A DNA stretch of 64,000 bases from the NCBI GenBank assembly GCA_029718625.1, contig CM056377.1, positions 35,174,771 to 35,238,770 on the forward strand. Reading direction: 5' to 3'. A model generated the notes under the pieces. It ran no database searches. It was given only the letters and a program-made list of their open reading frames with translations, and was not told the DNA's origin. A program made the position numbers and the translations under genes. Below, in pieces: positions 1 to 23,320 of the stretch. This DNA comes from Synaphobranchus kaupii (taxonomy: Eukaryota; Chordata; Actinopteri; Anguilliformes; Synaphobranchidae). Each line of letters starts with the position of its first letter. Position 1 is the first letter of the stretch.

Positions 1-9364
<9,364 letters not shown>

Positions 9365-9540
9365 TAGCTGATCTTGTTTTTTTGTTTTTTTGGCAACCTG
9401 CAGTAAAAGTTTGTGTAGAGCCCCGAGCCAGCCTTTCTTTATTTTCCAAATGATGCGGCTATGTGACTCAAAGCCTTGCCTGAAAAACCACAGTATGCAA
9501 TGAACCATGGACTCGGTGAACCACTGAGCCCCTAATAGCA
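9365..9540 (-). repeat. Possible old tRNA-derived SINE
   Basis: Read on the minus strand, the block begins with GGGGCTCAGTGG (9521-9532), close to a Pol III A box. About 46 bases later comes GGCTTTGAGTC (9465-9475), which resembles a degenerate B box. It ends in an A-rich tail (9370-9392). Head, spacing and tail fit a tRNA-type SINE, but both boxes are imperfect and no flanking duplication was found. Confidence 0.4.
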
Positions 9541-10862
9541 GTGAGAATTTACAATGTACATTACTGAACAATAACATGCCTAGCTAGCATAATAGCACAC
9601 ATGCACACTTTGTAATTTCCTTCGTAATAAGCAGTGTGTGCTCTGCTCTGCCTTTTGTTAATTTCCATTAAGGAAAATTTGCAAAATGAAAATTTCACAG
9701 ATAATCTACAGTGTGCTTAATTATTTTTTAACAAGTTGATCAAGGGAAAGGTGATTCATATTTAAAATATATGTTTTCCAGGGCTTGCTGTAGTGAACCA
9801 TACCTAATTATCGTACTTTGGTATGTGATCAAAAGTAAATGTTAAAAATATACCCAAAACTGAGTAGAAACAACAGGAAGCATCAAAATGTTCTTACGTG
9901 TGAATACGCTGATTTTATTATAACTGTACTGTACTATTTTCCCAGCCACCACCTTTTATGAGCAATTCAGTACCTGTATTTTGTTACCTCATCTTTAAGC
10001 ATGTAATGTAATGTAATTACATTCTTCTTTCAGTAAAAAAAGCCTAATGAGGCACTGTACACTTTCTTTTGGGCATTTCAGTTGATGCTTGTTCTTGGAA
10101 TCGCAAATTCACAATGAAACATGTCGTCTGTTATTTTGTGCATTCTTAGCAGTGCTTAACCCTTCTGCTTTTGCTGTTTTCTTGAAATGGTTAATATGAT
10201 GTTTACTGCTTTTATTTTTATGAAATGAAAGAGTGCATTCCAGGGCCATTTTACCAATGGCCAAACTGGTAAGTGCTTGGAGGCAGCAGGGGATCCTTCT
10301 TCCACTGACAGCGACACAAACACTGGCTTTCACTCGGAAGGCATAGAAAGAGCACTGTTTCGCAAGGCAAACTGAGCACCTTAATTACAATCATTTCCTC
10401 TCTCAAGCAAATTGTTTCACTAAGGCCAAACTGCCATGAAAAATGCGCTCCTTTTAGACGGATGCAGCATAAACTGTTTTTTTTTTTCCTGACTACCCGC
10501 ACTGTCGTACGTTACTGCTTTGTTTTTGTGACGAAAATAACACGTTTTCTTTATGTTAAAAAGAGAAGAAAAAAACTGATGTCGGTAATTTATTAGTGTT
10601 AGCGTTTGCGACATTAGCATTTGAGAGTTTGGCGAGCTTTCAGGATAAAAACGCTGACCCTTTCATGTCTTACTGAAAATCGGTCCAAGGAACAGGCGAC
10701 AGGCGCTGTTACTAAAACAAATTTTCCTCTGGCCTAGAAAATCCTCCCTTTAGATGTTCCCAAAGCCTATTCACAAGCCTTTTGCCTTGCTCATGTTCCA
10801 ATCATCCAAGTAGGAGATTTTATTTGATCTCTATGGTGCAGAAGAGGTGTCAGAGCAAGAAC
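9541..10862. other. NFIA intron 2, AT-rich unique sequence
   Basis: No gene or recognised element. Unremarkable non-coding sequence. Confidence 0.6.
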
Positions 10863-11049
10863 AAGAGGGAGAAAAAGAGAAGGAGAGCGAGAGAGAGAGA
10901 GAGAGAGAGAGAAGGAGGCCACAGGGCGTGGAGGTGCTCCCACCGCAGCGTTAACACCACAGTCTCTCGCGCTCTCTCTCTCTCTCTCTCTCGCTCTCTC
11001 TCTCTTTCCTTTTCTCTCTCACTCCCTCTGTGTCTTTCTCTGTCTCTCC
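10863..11049. repeat. Opposed GA and CT tracts
   Basis: A purine tract (10863-10916, mainly GA) is followed after about 45 bp by a pyrimidine tract (10962-11049, mainly CT). The two are complementary and could pair. Confidence 0.9.
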
Positions 11050-13352
11050 CGTCGGCCCGTCCCGCCGGATCGAGTTTCTCCCTCTGTCTTATTTAAAGCA
11101 GCGGAGCGTTTCTGGAGCGCTCTTGATTAAAAGGCATCCGAAGAGACGCTGACCTCATGCTCAGATGCCGAAGGTGGGGTTCTCCAGGGCAGCTAAAGCC
11201 AGTAATTAAATTTATCCTCCACTGCTGCCATCACCCTCATTACTTACCAGTAATCTCACTGCTACATATCAGCATAGGGACAGGGCATTCTGCGGAACAT
11301 TTTACAAGCATCGGCCTTTCAGAGGCGTCTGGTACCCAAGAGTAAAGCTGTACGCAAGTGGGGCAGTTTCAATTGAAAATAATGGACTCGAACGAATGAA
11401 TCGATCAAAATGTATTTATTTTCAAAGAATAATTATGATTAAGATTTCATTATGCATTCTTGTATTAATATTAATGTACTGGTAATATAAGGGGGCAGTG
11501 TTTGACTAAATAAAATACAACTCAATAAGAGAACGATAAAAGACTGTGTGCTGTTTGATATCGATAAAGCTTGTTTCTAAATCCACGCATTCTAGGCATG
11601 ACTAGGTTGCATTGAATTGCATTTAATTTTTGGGGTTCTAAAATGGCATTTTTTATGACTCGGTACATGAATACATGAATACAAGTGAAAAAGCTGGTAA
11701 CTGTGATATAATATAGTCATTGTTTCTCAGGTCTGCAGGCTGCACATCCTGATAAAAGCGTGGAAAAGCGTAATTGTGTGGCGATTAAGTGATTTTGTTT
11801 TTGCCCCACATGCATCTTAAAGAAACTACTTTATAACCACCCCCTCACAAAGAAAGATAGATTAAGACATAACCCCTGTGTACTAACTGTAAAAATGGGC
11901 AGTAGGCCGTCATGGTCGCCTTTGCATCAGAGTGTGAGCCAAGGCCTTGGTTATAGATCCCTGGTACACTAGCAGTAGTGCACAGAAAATCAACCTTCAA
12001 GAAAAACTACTCCCGTCGGCCAATCCCGAGAAGCCTGTTACCTTGTCCAAGGGCCAAAAACACAGCACACTCTGCCCATCTCAGACCCCTTTCTTAAACC
12101 ACTAGCATACCACAGACAGACAATGAAAAACTTTCTTCGTCTTCGTTAAGCGGAGCGTGGCATTACTTTCTTTTTTTCCATTTAGTTTGTTTTGAGTAAT
12201 TACCCTCCGCTGTTTTTGCAGGAGAGGGATCGCAATTTTCGTTTTGCGCGTTTGCGCGCGTTCCATTGTTGTAGCTGCAGTGGCGTCAGAGTGCGCACTC
12301 ATTCGCTGGGGGAAAACGGTCACTTTTCAGTACTTTTTAACCACGGGGGAACACTGCCAAACATCTTCGCTGTGTAACAAATTATTTTGAGAATTTTCTG
12401 TCCAATTTGTAATATATATACATAAAATGTAATGTATATAATCCTCCAACTCTGATGAGTTCTTTTTGTATGTAGCATTATGGCTTCAATATTAGCAGTA
12501 AAACATGGTCGGTTTTGACTCCTCTGCCAAACAGTGCAGGCATTCATGCCTCCTCAGCTGACTGAGGAAGGTAAAAAGGTTTATGTCGCCATTACAGAGT
12601 GAGAAACTGCTCGAGCCTCACAGCCAAATAAAAATGTAGTTTTGCAAAATAACTGCTTGTTTTATTCCAAGAGTCATTTATTCATTTATTTGGCATAATA
12701 AGATTTGTGGTGTTCTTCAAAATTAATAATCAAACGCGGTTAAATTTTAGTCTATTTTTCCAATGTAGCTGAAACATTTTAGAGTTGACTTTGGACGAGT
12801 GAATTTATGGCTAGTGGAAGAGGCGAGTTCAGATGTCGGCTTCTCACATTTAGGAATTGCTCTGACGGGCGAATGGAGCGGTTGTGTAGGAAGCGAGGCC
12901 TAAATCAGAAGCACACCGCCATGCCTTTCTGCCAGAGATCGAGCGTTCGGGGGGTGGGCGGCAGTAGATCACTTTTTTTGTTCCCCGAATAATGACCTGT
13001 GTCATCTAGCCGTCAGAAGCATGCATCAAATGTCGGCTTTAAGAATGATGTGGTGTCAAAGGCCGCCCCCTCCACTCGCCGGGAGCAGGCGGTGCAGAGC
13101 CAGGGCTAATTTACAACCTAATTCTCAACCAGGCGCCGGGTGTCAGAATCACAAGAGCACACCACACGTGGGAAAGGTCGGGGCTTAAGATGTTAGGGTC
13201 ACGACCTTATCTTCTAGGCATTTGACCTCTTAGATAAACATCCTTTCTCATTAGCAGCCAGTCAAGCGAAAGGGGTCTCTTTGGCGGTGGCTCTTTGACC
13301 TCCTGCTAATACCAGTGACTTTGCATGGAAGGGAGTCGGAGGGGGTTGGGTT
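11050..13352. other. NFIA intron 2, unique sequence
   Basis: No coding evidence. The last part (about 13000-13260) is a complex stretch with GATA-like words (CTTATCT, AGATAA) and GGTCACGACC, a candidate regulatory element listed in the findings. Confidence 0.5.
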
Positions 13353-13368
13353 GGGGGGGGGGGGGGGG
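13353..13368. repeat. Poly-G run
   Basis: Sixteen consecutive G following a G-rich lead-in. Length is likely variable or subject to sequencing error. Confidence 0.9.
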
Positions 13369-15264
13369 TTGTTAAACTTTGAATAAGTTGTGTCTGACAG
13401 CCACAGAGGTACAGACTGATGTCACTATAGGAGGGGCCTCTCTGTCCTATACCTTCATCTGCCCTCTCTACCCCTCTCACTTTCAGTCTTCCTCACACAC
13501 CCGGCTTCACTCAGTCTAGCGGTCTAGACAAAGGGAGGCAGCAAGCCTCAAAATAATAATCTTTTTTTTTTTGCTTGTGCTTATTTATTTTTTTGACGGG
13601 AATGGAACGTTTCCAGGTATCAAGCAAGCAAAGGACATCAGCCAGCGGTTATGGAGGTATGTTTTTTTAGTTCAATTTTTTTGAGAACCGTTAGTGGACG
13701 GCGAGGCCCTTTCCGGTTCGCGGGCCCCGCTGACTGGCTGACTGCAGAGGCATCGGCGAAGCAAACAGGAAAGCGAGAGATGTCTCGTGTCTGGGAAACG
13801 CCGGCGTGGGGAGGGGCAGGGGCGTGATTCGCTGCTCTACGTCCGCAGAACTAAAATGGGTTGGACAGCGTTCGGAGTAACGGGGCTGCCCGTCCTAATG
13901 AGTAAAAATGAGCGCGAAGCGCAGATTGAACAAACAGAGCTCTGTTCGCCTCGCAAAGGTGTGGATTCCCCGCTCCGACAGACCGGCGTTTGTTGGCGGC
14001 TGATCTGTGGTCACTGTAGCTCGGAGGACTGAGTAGCGTTCACAGGGAGATGTTTGAAAGGACACTGAGCTGCCATCGTGCTCCTTGTTACTACGCACAG
14101 TGAATTACAGAAGACCGAGGTGCAATATTCAAATGCGCAACGAAGCAGTACTTCGCTTTTAATAAGAATAAAAAAAGAATACGAAACAATAATTTATTCA
14201 CATATTCATTTCTTAATCTGCCAAAATCTGATTATTGGACTTGTTATTTTGAAAGGGGTGTATTGATCGGCGTGAAGTTCGAACGGCCTAACACCTAAAT
14301 AAAACTTGCCCTTGTTTATTGAATTGAAGTTTGGTTCCATTCTTTCCTTTTTCTTCCCGCCGCGCACAACACAATTGAAGGATATCGCTGGTTGAAAAAG
14401 ATAACATGGCACTTACAGGACCTGTGTGAACATTTCCAGGAATGCTGATAGATATTTATATTGCACTTACCTTATATGACCCTGGCCGGGCAATGAGCAA
14501 ACTGTTTGTGTGTGTTAACTGTCGGTAAGGACTTCTGCCCTACTTCCCTTTGAGCTCTTAAAGAGATTTACACTGTGTGTTGTTCTAAACTATTTAGCTC
14601 GGTGACGCGCCTTCAAAGGCACAACATATGTAAGTTCAGACGAGGAAAATGCTTGTCACGTGTGTTTGTGTGTGTTAAGTGCGAATATGTACGTGCACGC
14701 GTCCGTGTACAAAAGTCTAACTAAATAAGCTCCGGTCTTATGCCTTCCAGGGACCGACTAAAAGTGTGTTTTGAATCACAGCTTGCAGTTTGCTGCGATT
14801 TAACGCCGAGCCATTGTTATAAATTGTTACATGATTAAGATGTAGAAGAAGAGAAGAGAGCAAAAGATGTAATCGTCTCGGTTCTCTCCTAAAATGTGAC
14901 TCTAAACATGGCAGTTTTCTGCATTGCCACAGGGGTTTCTCTGAGAGTAATAAAATCTGCCAATATCTCCTGGCTGCTCTTAGCTTGTCTCAAGTTACAG
15001 CCGTTTTATATTTCCTTTCCTTTCCTTTCCACGGGCTGAGGAATAACAATAATTTGGAGCTATTTAAGGCGATTGTGGGATAAACCACAGTCTTTGTTGT
15101 GGTTACAGCAGTACACACTGTGGGCTGGGACACTTCCCTCCATTTTGGGCATTGATGTTACAGCTGGGATCCCCCCTCCCTCAATCCCACCTACTACCCC
15201 ACAACCACTCTACCATTACAGCTACCACAGGTCCGATAGATCTTCAGTCCCTCTTTCTCTTTCT

Positions 15265-15299
<35 letters not shown>

Positions 15300-16569
15300 C
15301 ATTATTTAGACAGTCCCCATAAGTACTTTTTTTTTCAAAATTAATAATTAACTGAACACCACTTCACCCTGTTTTATTGTTTGAACTGTGGTCATTGTTA
15401 TAATGTATTTCCGCGTATTTCATACTCATTCATAAAATCCACCCCTCTCCCCTTTGTAGAATTTTCCTTGGTTTTAAATGGCTAACATATATTGCAAGCA
15501 AGCAGATCGCATAATACGAGGATTCCAAAGTGTGTACTACAACAGCTCCAGAGGGCTGGCAGTGCTTGACTGATGACATACAATACAGTCATTTTTAATA
15601 TTATTGGAGACGACCTTCCTTTGAACCAGCGTTTTTGCTGCAGCATTATTGGATTAAAAAAGCGGATAGGGTTCTTGAGCTGCAAAACACTGTCAGATTT
15701 TGTCAAACGGCATTACCCCTCTGTGGTTAAATTTCTCACAAACCTGGTTGCGCAGCAAATTCAGGTAATCCCTGTAATGTTTATTGTCAACACAGATCTC
15801 TCTCTCTACGTTCCTTAGAAATCCACAGATTTGAACATATTTTTTAGTTTTTTTTTTAGTTTAGGGAATTAAAAGCATCTTTGTGCCACACAGACATTAA
15901 AACAATGTCGATTGTATTTCCTCACTTTATTTCCCCTCTCATCTTTTTCTTATTCTTTTTTTTTTTTTTTTTTGTCTTGTCCTTTCTATTGTTGCAAGTC
16001 ACTTTGTCCGCAGGAACAAGTCAACGCACGAGCGTATTCACAACACGCTAAACCGTTAATGCCTCTCAGATGTTGAAAGTTAATGATATCATTGTTTGCC
16101 GGTAAAATGTCGAGTTTTAAAGTTCAGACTCCGCTAGCAGGGGACGCCGACTCAAAGGTTTAAACTATTGAACTGCGGCCTGAATAACCTGAACACAGTG
16201 ATGTGGGGCGAGAGGAATGGGGCTGCACTTTGATCCTGATTTTGCCGCTGTCCTCCTGTGTTGTATAACAGAGGGGTGGTGTGAGGGGGGGGGCTGGCAC
16301 CACTGAAGTTTTGCTCATTAATTCTGCATTAATGCCCAGTCGTGGCAGGGACTCCCCAGCAGTGAACAGAGGCTCAATGAAAGATGCTGTTTGATGGCAA
16401 CTGTTTTTTTTTCTTTTTTTCGAGGGCCTCGTTTTGACGCCGTTTCAAATGTAATCAACCATAAATGTATATTTCGCGATTTTGACTGAAGGCCGATATA
16501 GCTGTCCTTCGGCCCGCTTCCATTTTGTCTCTCGGCAAGGCTTCCTGTTGATATCCCTCGGGGTATCAT
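13369..16569. other. NFIA intron 2, mixed unique sequence
   Basis: Contains a (CA)n tract at 15266-15296, a four-copy TTTCC tandem at about 15011-15030 and a T run near 15958-15973. No gene is recognised. Confidence 0.6.
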
Positions 16570-17000
16570 GGCTAGTTTGGGACAGATTGAACCCCTAAGT
16601 CTCCTGACTCCAAACGGGTTAAACTATATTAAACTCTGCGGGGAGAGCCGCTCCTAATGGCTCAGGCTATTCAGGCCTTTAAAAGGAGTGGACATTTCTT
16701 CCCATTTCTGAACAGCAGCTTTGGCTAACTTCTGAGAATAGACTCTTTGTATCCACACGCCATTCAACAAGAGTCCCATTGTCTTAAGCCCCTGCTAGGA
16801 GGGCTCTAGTCATCGCGCTAGTCTCTATTGTGTGCACTTTGATTGTATTAGGACTTGATGAGGACTTCATTTGAATTGTGGGCAGACGGCTCATGTGCTG
16901 TCCTGGCCTGAGCGGGCAAAGCTGTGCTAATCATCTAATTACCTGCAGGGTTTCTGGGCCTCCTCTGCTCTCATTAACCCTGCGCGCGGCTAATGGCGCG
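16570..17000. promoter_or_regulatory. Candidate conserved non-coding element
   Basis: About 430 bp of complex, repeat-free sequence with clustered homeodomain cores, e.g. GCTAATCATCTAATTACC near 16926-16943. It is flanked downstream by GC-rich and microsatellite DNA. Enhancer function is inferred from composition and the NFIA intron setting only; no alignment was possible. Confidence 0.25.
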
Positions 17001-17087
17001 CCGCGCCGACGGAGAACTCGCTCTAAACTACCCCCCGTCTCGCTCTGCCCCGGCCCCACAGTACGTAACTCTCCTTTGGTCACGGCG

Positions 17088-17266
17088 GCTCTCTCTCTCT
17101 CTCTCTCTCCACGCGAAGGACAGGTTGATCGTTTGATAAAATATAAGAGAGGCCGCGGAGTGAATAACGGCGCAGGAGGAACTGGGTGGAGGAATGAGAA
17201 GGGGAGATGAAGAGAGAGAGAGAGAGAGAGAGAGCGAGAGGGAGAGAGAAAGAGAAAGAGGAGAGC
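17088..17266. repeat. Opposed CT and GA tracts
   Basis: A CT tract at 17088-17110 and a GA tract at 17195-17266, complementary to each other and separated by about 85 bp. Confidence 0.9.
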
Positions 17267-18385
<1,119 letters not shown>

Positions 18386-18552
18386 TACATACTGTATTAG
18401 AGTATGTATGATATATTTGTGTGCATGTGTGTCTGTATGTACATAGTGTGTGTGTGTGTGTGTGTGTGTACATGTATGCATCTATATGCGTACTGTATGT
18501 GAGTATGTATGATATATTTGTATTCCTGTGTGTGTGTCTGTGTGTCTGTGTG
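18386..18552. repeat. Duplicated flank of the GT microsatellite
   Basis: GAGTATGTATGATATATTTG occurs twice about 101 bp apart (about 18399 and 18500), each time preceded by an ACTGTAT word and followed by GT-rich DNA. This is a two-copy tandem of a unit that includes its own GT tract (18449-18468). Confidence 0.8.
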
Positions 18553-19977
18553 CGGATGACTTGCTCTCTATTTGTACCCTTTATGCCCATCTGCTGCTGT
18601 GGCCCAAAGGAAGATTTATTTGCACAGGGCCTTTATGTAAAATCACAAACATGTATAACATAGTATTTGATTCAATTTTACTGGTGGCCACCATTTTACA
18701 TGTGAATGGTTGTCTCGTTCTCGTACAGCCCGCGCTGCTATCAGATAGCAGTTAGCCGACGTCCCTTTCTGGGTGCTGCCTCTCTTGTGTCTCTCAGCTA
18801 CTCTGTAATTACAAATGGAGGTCAGGAAATCCTTCTGCCACTGGGCTTCCAGCGGCCGGTTCCCCAGCAGTATTTACACTGCCAGCGAGTGACCCGTCCT
18901 TTCCTGTGAAGTTTTTACAGCTCCGCGTCTGTGCCTGGAAATACCAATCTGCACATCTCCTTCCTCCACTCCAGGCTTTCAAACCGCCGCTTCTGTTCTG
19001 AATCAGAGCCCAGAGGACAACGAAGCAAAGGGGGCCTTGCTCTCCGAACCAATAAGACTTTGAATCCGAATCGACCCTCGCACTCCCGGTTCGCGTTTTA
19101 ACGCTCGCACGGCGGCCGGGCGGTAAGCACGCGTTTTCAGGATGCACGGCTGCAGCTTGATCGCAAAGAAAATAAAACCGACTATTAGAGGGGGTGGTCG
19201 AGGCGCTGCATATTTTAAGAGCACTGTCCGTCTCTCTTGGACACGGTCCAGGAGGCGAAGCGTACAATGTGCCCATTTTGTTACGGAGCCGTTGCTTGGC
19301 GATTCCGTTAAAGCGCCCCCCCGCCCCCCACCTCGTTTTTTTAATTTTTATTTCAGTTTTTTTTCTTCTTCTTCTTCTTTTCTTGTGCGTATTGTCAGAT
19401 GTTGGTTTTAATAATTAAGGGGGGGCCGGGCCGGGCCGGGCCGGGCTGTGCCGAGTGCGTAGGTGACTTTAAATTATTGAACTATTTATCCCCAGTGCTG
19501 CCCTCAGCCCCTCCATCTGTCTGCTGAGCGGGAGGGAAAGGGAAATATATGCATAGATAAATAAATAAATTATAAAGGGATACGGTATGCGTCGTGCCAA
19601 ACCACAATCCCTGGCGCGTGCCTCCTTTCGTTTGTTTCTTCCTGTTGTAAGGATGGCACTCCTTCAAGAAAAATTGCCCAGCTTCAGCGGGGAGCGGTAG
19701 CCAATGCGCAACCCCGATCTTGCGCCGAGAGAGAGGGTGCGCTGGGGGGGTTCAGGGAAGGCCGAATCCCAGGCTCTGACGTGTGTCAGTTTGTCATTTT
19801 TCCTTCTCCTGTAGCTGATTATAGCTCTAAGGCCAACCCGTGGATGTGAAGAAGATAACAAGAGAAAGTAAAGTGAAGCGCTTTTTTTTTTTTTTTTGTC
19901 CAATCAGTGGTAAGGGAGGAGCATGGCATGTTCAGATGATCTCCAGTGGAGTTCAGGCTGGGTGGACCAAGCTTTTC

Positions 19978-20019
<42 letters not shown>

Positions 20020-21590
20020 GCCACCGTATTTTTGCCCGCGCTTGTCCCCCGCGAAAACCAAGCGGGTCTCTTTTCACGCGCCGTATTTCCGCAAAGCAAC
20101 ATTTTCCCACTGAAATAAACAAAAAAGGAGGCAGAAAGAATGCTCTCAATTTGCCCTTGTTTTGAAAATGAGCTATGCACTCCGTTTTTTTTTTTTGTCG
20201 CGATTGATGCAGTCGGGCCCTCTCGTTTGCCGCGCCGTGAGAAGCGCTAATTCACGAGACGAGGTATCTGGCTTGTTAGTTTTGTTTTATTGTTTGGCCT
20301 TTATTTGACAGAGAGTGCATTCTCCCAAAGCATTACAGGACCAGTTTCCTTGTGCACTCCAACCATAAAACTGTTTTCAGAGACAAAACAAAAGCACCAC
20401 TTGATTAGTTGTGAACCATCTGGGAAAGAGGATCTTGGTGACCAAGCTAATTGGTAAATTTTAAAAAGAAAGGGGGGGAGACTTTCCTAGCTTGCATATG
20501 TTTAAATCGCGGCCTTTCTTCTCTAAGGAATAATCAGGATGTGTGTGTTTTTCTTATTTGTCTTTATTGTGAGGTTTACCCTGAAATTGATTCAATTCTG
20601 CTCCCACTTGTAAGTTTGTGTGATTTCACACTCGCGAAGCATCTGGTGCTGTAGAACACAGCACTCTGTTGTGAAATATGTAATACTGTTTTGAGATTCC
20701 TAATCGGGGCTTGGAGAAGTTGTTAGGGGGGAGATGGGGTGGGCGGTAATCTGGGTGAATGGGAACAGAGCCCTGAGAGACAGAGCTGGGGGTAGTTCTT
20801 TAATTAAGAGAGAGCCCGTAACACAGCGCCCCCTGTGGACTGATGACAGCTATACACACTCTTTAACAGAGTTAGAACTTGAAAAACGACATATTGAGAA
20901 AATTTCTTTAGATTCATTCAAAAATTGTATATGTATGGGCAGCATCCCTGTATTATTGTCTTCTTTATTTCTATCCCCTTAAGTTTTCCTCCTTTCAAAC
21001 TTTGGTTGCACACCCGTAACCTCCTGCATATATACTTAGTTAGCCTGTATCATGGTCGCTTTGCTGTCTATGTGCTCATCTCTCCACCTCACATGCATGT
21101 TGCTAATAATTAACCGAACATGGGAAGTACACAGCTCGATGCAGTTTTGCAAAGCTGCAGGTAATGTCAACATGACCTGATATCATACGGGTGGGGACTT
21201 TTCCTAGAGAGTTGGTCATACTGAGTCTTCTTCTCCCAGCCTGGTGACACAGAACAGGCCGGAGTTCTAGCTTGCTTTTCCACACAAAGAGAGAGCGAGA
21301 AAGAGAGAGAGGGAGAGAGAGAGAGAGAGAGAGAGGGTATGGTTCAAAGTCAGATATACTGAGATAAGGCAACAATCAATCATAGGAGCTCTCTGCCATG
21401 TGACCAGCCCAAGTCTGCTGCTCTCCCGGTGACCAGGCAAGCAAAAGTTAGAGCATGCCCCCCCACCTCTCTCTCTCACTCACCCTCCCTCTCTCTTTCC
21501 CTCCCTCCATCCGTCTCGTTGCACAGCCAGGACTGGGATCTGGAGAGAGAGGCAGAGGGAGGGAGGGAGGGAGGGAGAGAGAGGTGGAGG

Positions 21591-21637
<47 letters not shown>

Positions 21638-21952
21638 GGCCCTGTTAACGTCCTGTCTCTGAACTTCAGAGGGAATGTCAGCTCACTCTTTGTACACGCT
21701 GTGGCACAGTCCCCGCTGTCTCACACTGTTATGAAGGGCCTTGAACACTGTTATAAATAATAGCAAAGTCAAATAATTTGACCCTGCTAAATCAATGCAC
21801 CTGTTTACAAAATATGTACCTTTCACATTTTGAAAAATGTCTTCTCCTTATTTTTTCCTTCCATGTTTTATTTAATACTGATGGGATTGTGACAAGAGGA
21901 TCAGTAGCAATGCAGTGCAGGTCTTTCCTTGGCACTGTAAGCGCACAGAGAC

Positions 21953-21984
<32 letters not shown>

Positions 21985-22460
21985 GCGCATGCACAAGCAC
22001 GCCCAAGCCCCCCCCCCGCCCCTCTCTCTATCCCAGGGAATCTTCAGGCACACACTCTGCGGCTTCCTGCTAATTAAATTCCAGTGCTGTCCATTAGATG
22101 GATAAAGTGAACATAGTGCTGACTCAACACAGGTACGGCAGCCGGCTGTAATGGCCAGGAGAGCTCAAGTGCCCAAGCAATTCATTTGGCCCCCATTTTA
22201 CACATTCCTGGGTCACCACACACTTTCAAGGAGGGAGAATGTGAGCTGGGGGAGGGGATGTGAGCCAGTGGCTTCGAAACGCTTTCATTCTAGTACAGTG
22301 ACCCTGAAGCCTGTGTCCTCTACAATGTGCACACTCCTTTTTGTCACCTGTAGCTTGACATCTTAGTTGCTTGCTATTAGAAACTGGTGGTGCTGAGGTC
22401 TTATGACGTCAATAGGTTTGTTTTCATTTTCCTTTTTGGAGAAATGACAAAGTGACATAT
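18553..22460. other. NFIA intron 2 with several simple repeats
   Basis: Contains a GGGCC-type tandem (about 19420-19446), (CT)n at 19982-20018, GA tract 21287-21338, CT-rich 21457-21517, GA/GGGA tract 21542-21635, (CA)n 21951-21986 and a perfect CRE (TGACGTCA) at 22404-22411. No gene is recognised; Ser-Leu, Glu-Arg and similar open frames here are microsatellite artefacts. Confidence 0.65.
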
Positions 22461-23320
22461 TACAGGGAGGTTGGGGGTTAGTACAGGGAGGTTGGGGGTT
22501 AGTGCAGGGAGGTTGGAGGTTAGTGTAGGGAGGTTGGGGGTTAGTACAGGGAGGTTGTGGGTTAGTGTAGGGAGGTTGTGGGGTTAGTGCTGGGAGGTTG
22601 GGGGTTAGTGCTGGGAGGTTGGGGGTTAGTGTAGCGAGGTTGTGGGGTTAGTGCAGGGAAGTTGGGGTTAGTGTAGGAAGGTTGCGGGTTAGTGTAGGGA
22701 GGTTGGGGGTTAGTGTAGGGAAGTTGGGGTTAGTGTAGGAAGGTTGCGGGTTAGTGTAGGGAGGTTGGGGGTTAGTGTAGGGAGGTTGTGGGTTAGTGTA
22801 GGGAGGTTGCGGGTTAGTGTAGGGAGGTTGGGGGTTAGTGTAGGGAGGTTGCGGGTTAGTGTAGGGAGGTTGGGGGTTAGTGTAGGGAGGTTGTGGGTTA
22901 GTGTAGGGAGGTTGTGGGGTTAGTGCTGGGAGGTTGGGGGTTAGTGCTGGGAGGTTGGGGGTTAGTGTAGCGAGGTTGTGGGGTTAGTGCAGGGAAGTTG
23001 GGGTTAGTGTAGGAAGGTTGCGGGTTAGTGTAGGGAGGTTGTGGGGTTAGTGCAGGGAGGTTGGGGTTAGTGTATGAAGGTTGGGGGTTATTGTAGGGAG
23101 GTTGGGGTTAGTGTAGGGAGGTTGGGGGTTAGTGTAGCGAGGTTGTGGGGTTAGTGCAGGGAAGTTGGGGTTAGTGTAGGAAGGTTGCGGGTTAGTGTAG
23201 GGAGGTTGGGGGTTAGTGCAGGGAGGTTGGAGGTTACTGTAGGGAGGTTGGAGGTTACTGTAGGGAGGTTGGGGGTTAGTGTAGGGAGTTTGGGGTTAGT
23301 GCAGGAAGGTTGGGGGTTGG
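22461..23320. repeat. G-rich minisatellite, about 22-bp unit
   Basis: About 39 imperfect copies of a unit like GGGAGGTTGGGGGTTAGTGTAG. The + strand is G-rich with runs of 3-5 G at short spacing. A longer segment marked by GTAGCGAGG recurs at 22631, 22967 and 23134, showing block duplications of about 336 and 167 bp above the basic unit. Confidence 0.97.

Noticed and set aside
11890..11990. tRNA-like or SINE-like head (GGTTATAGATCCCTGG resembling a B box)
   Set aside because: No A box at suitable spacing and no tail or duplication.
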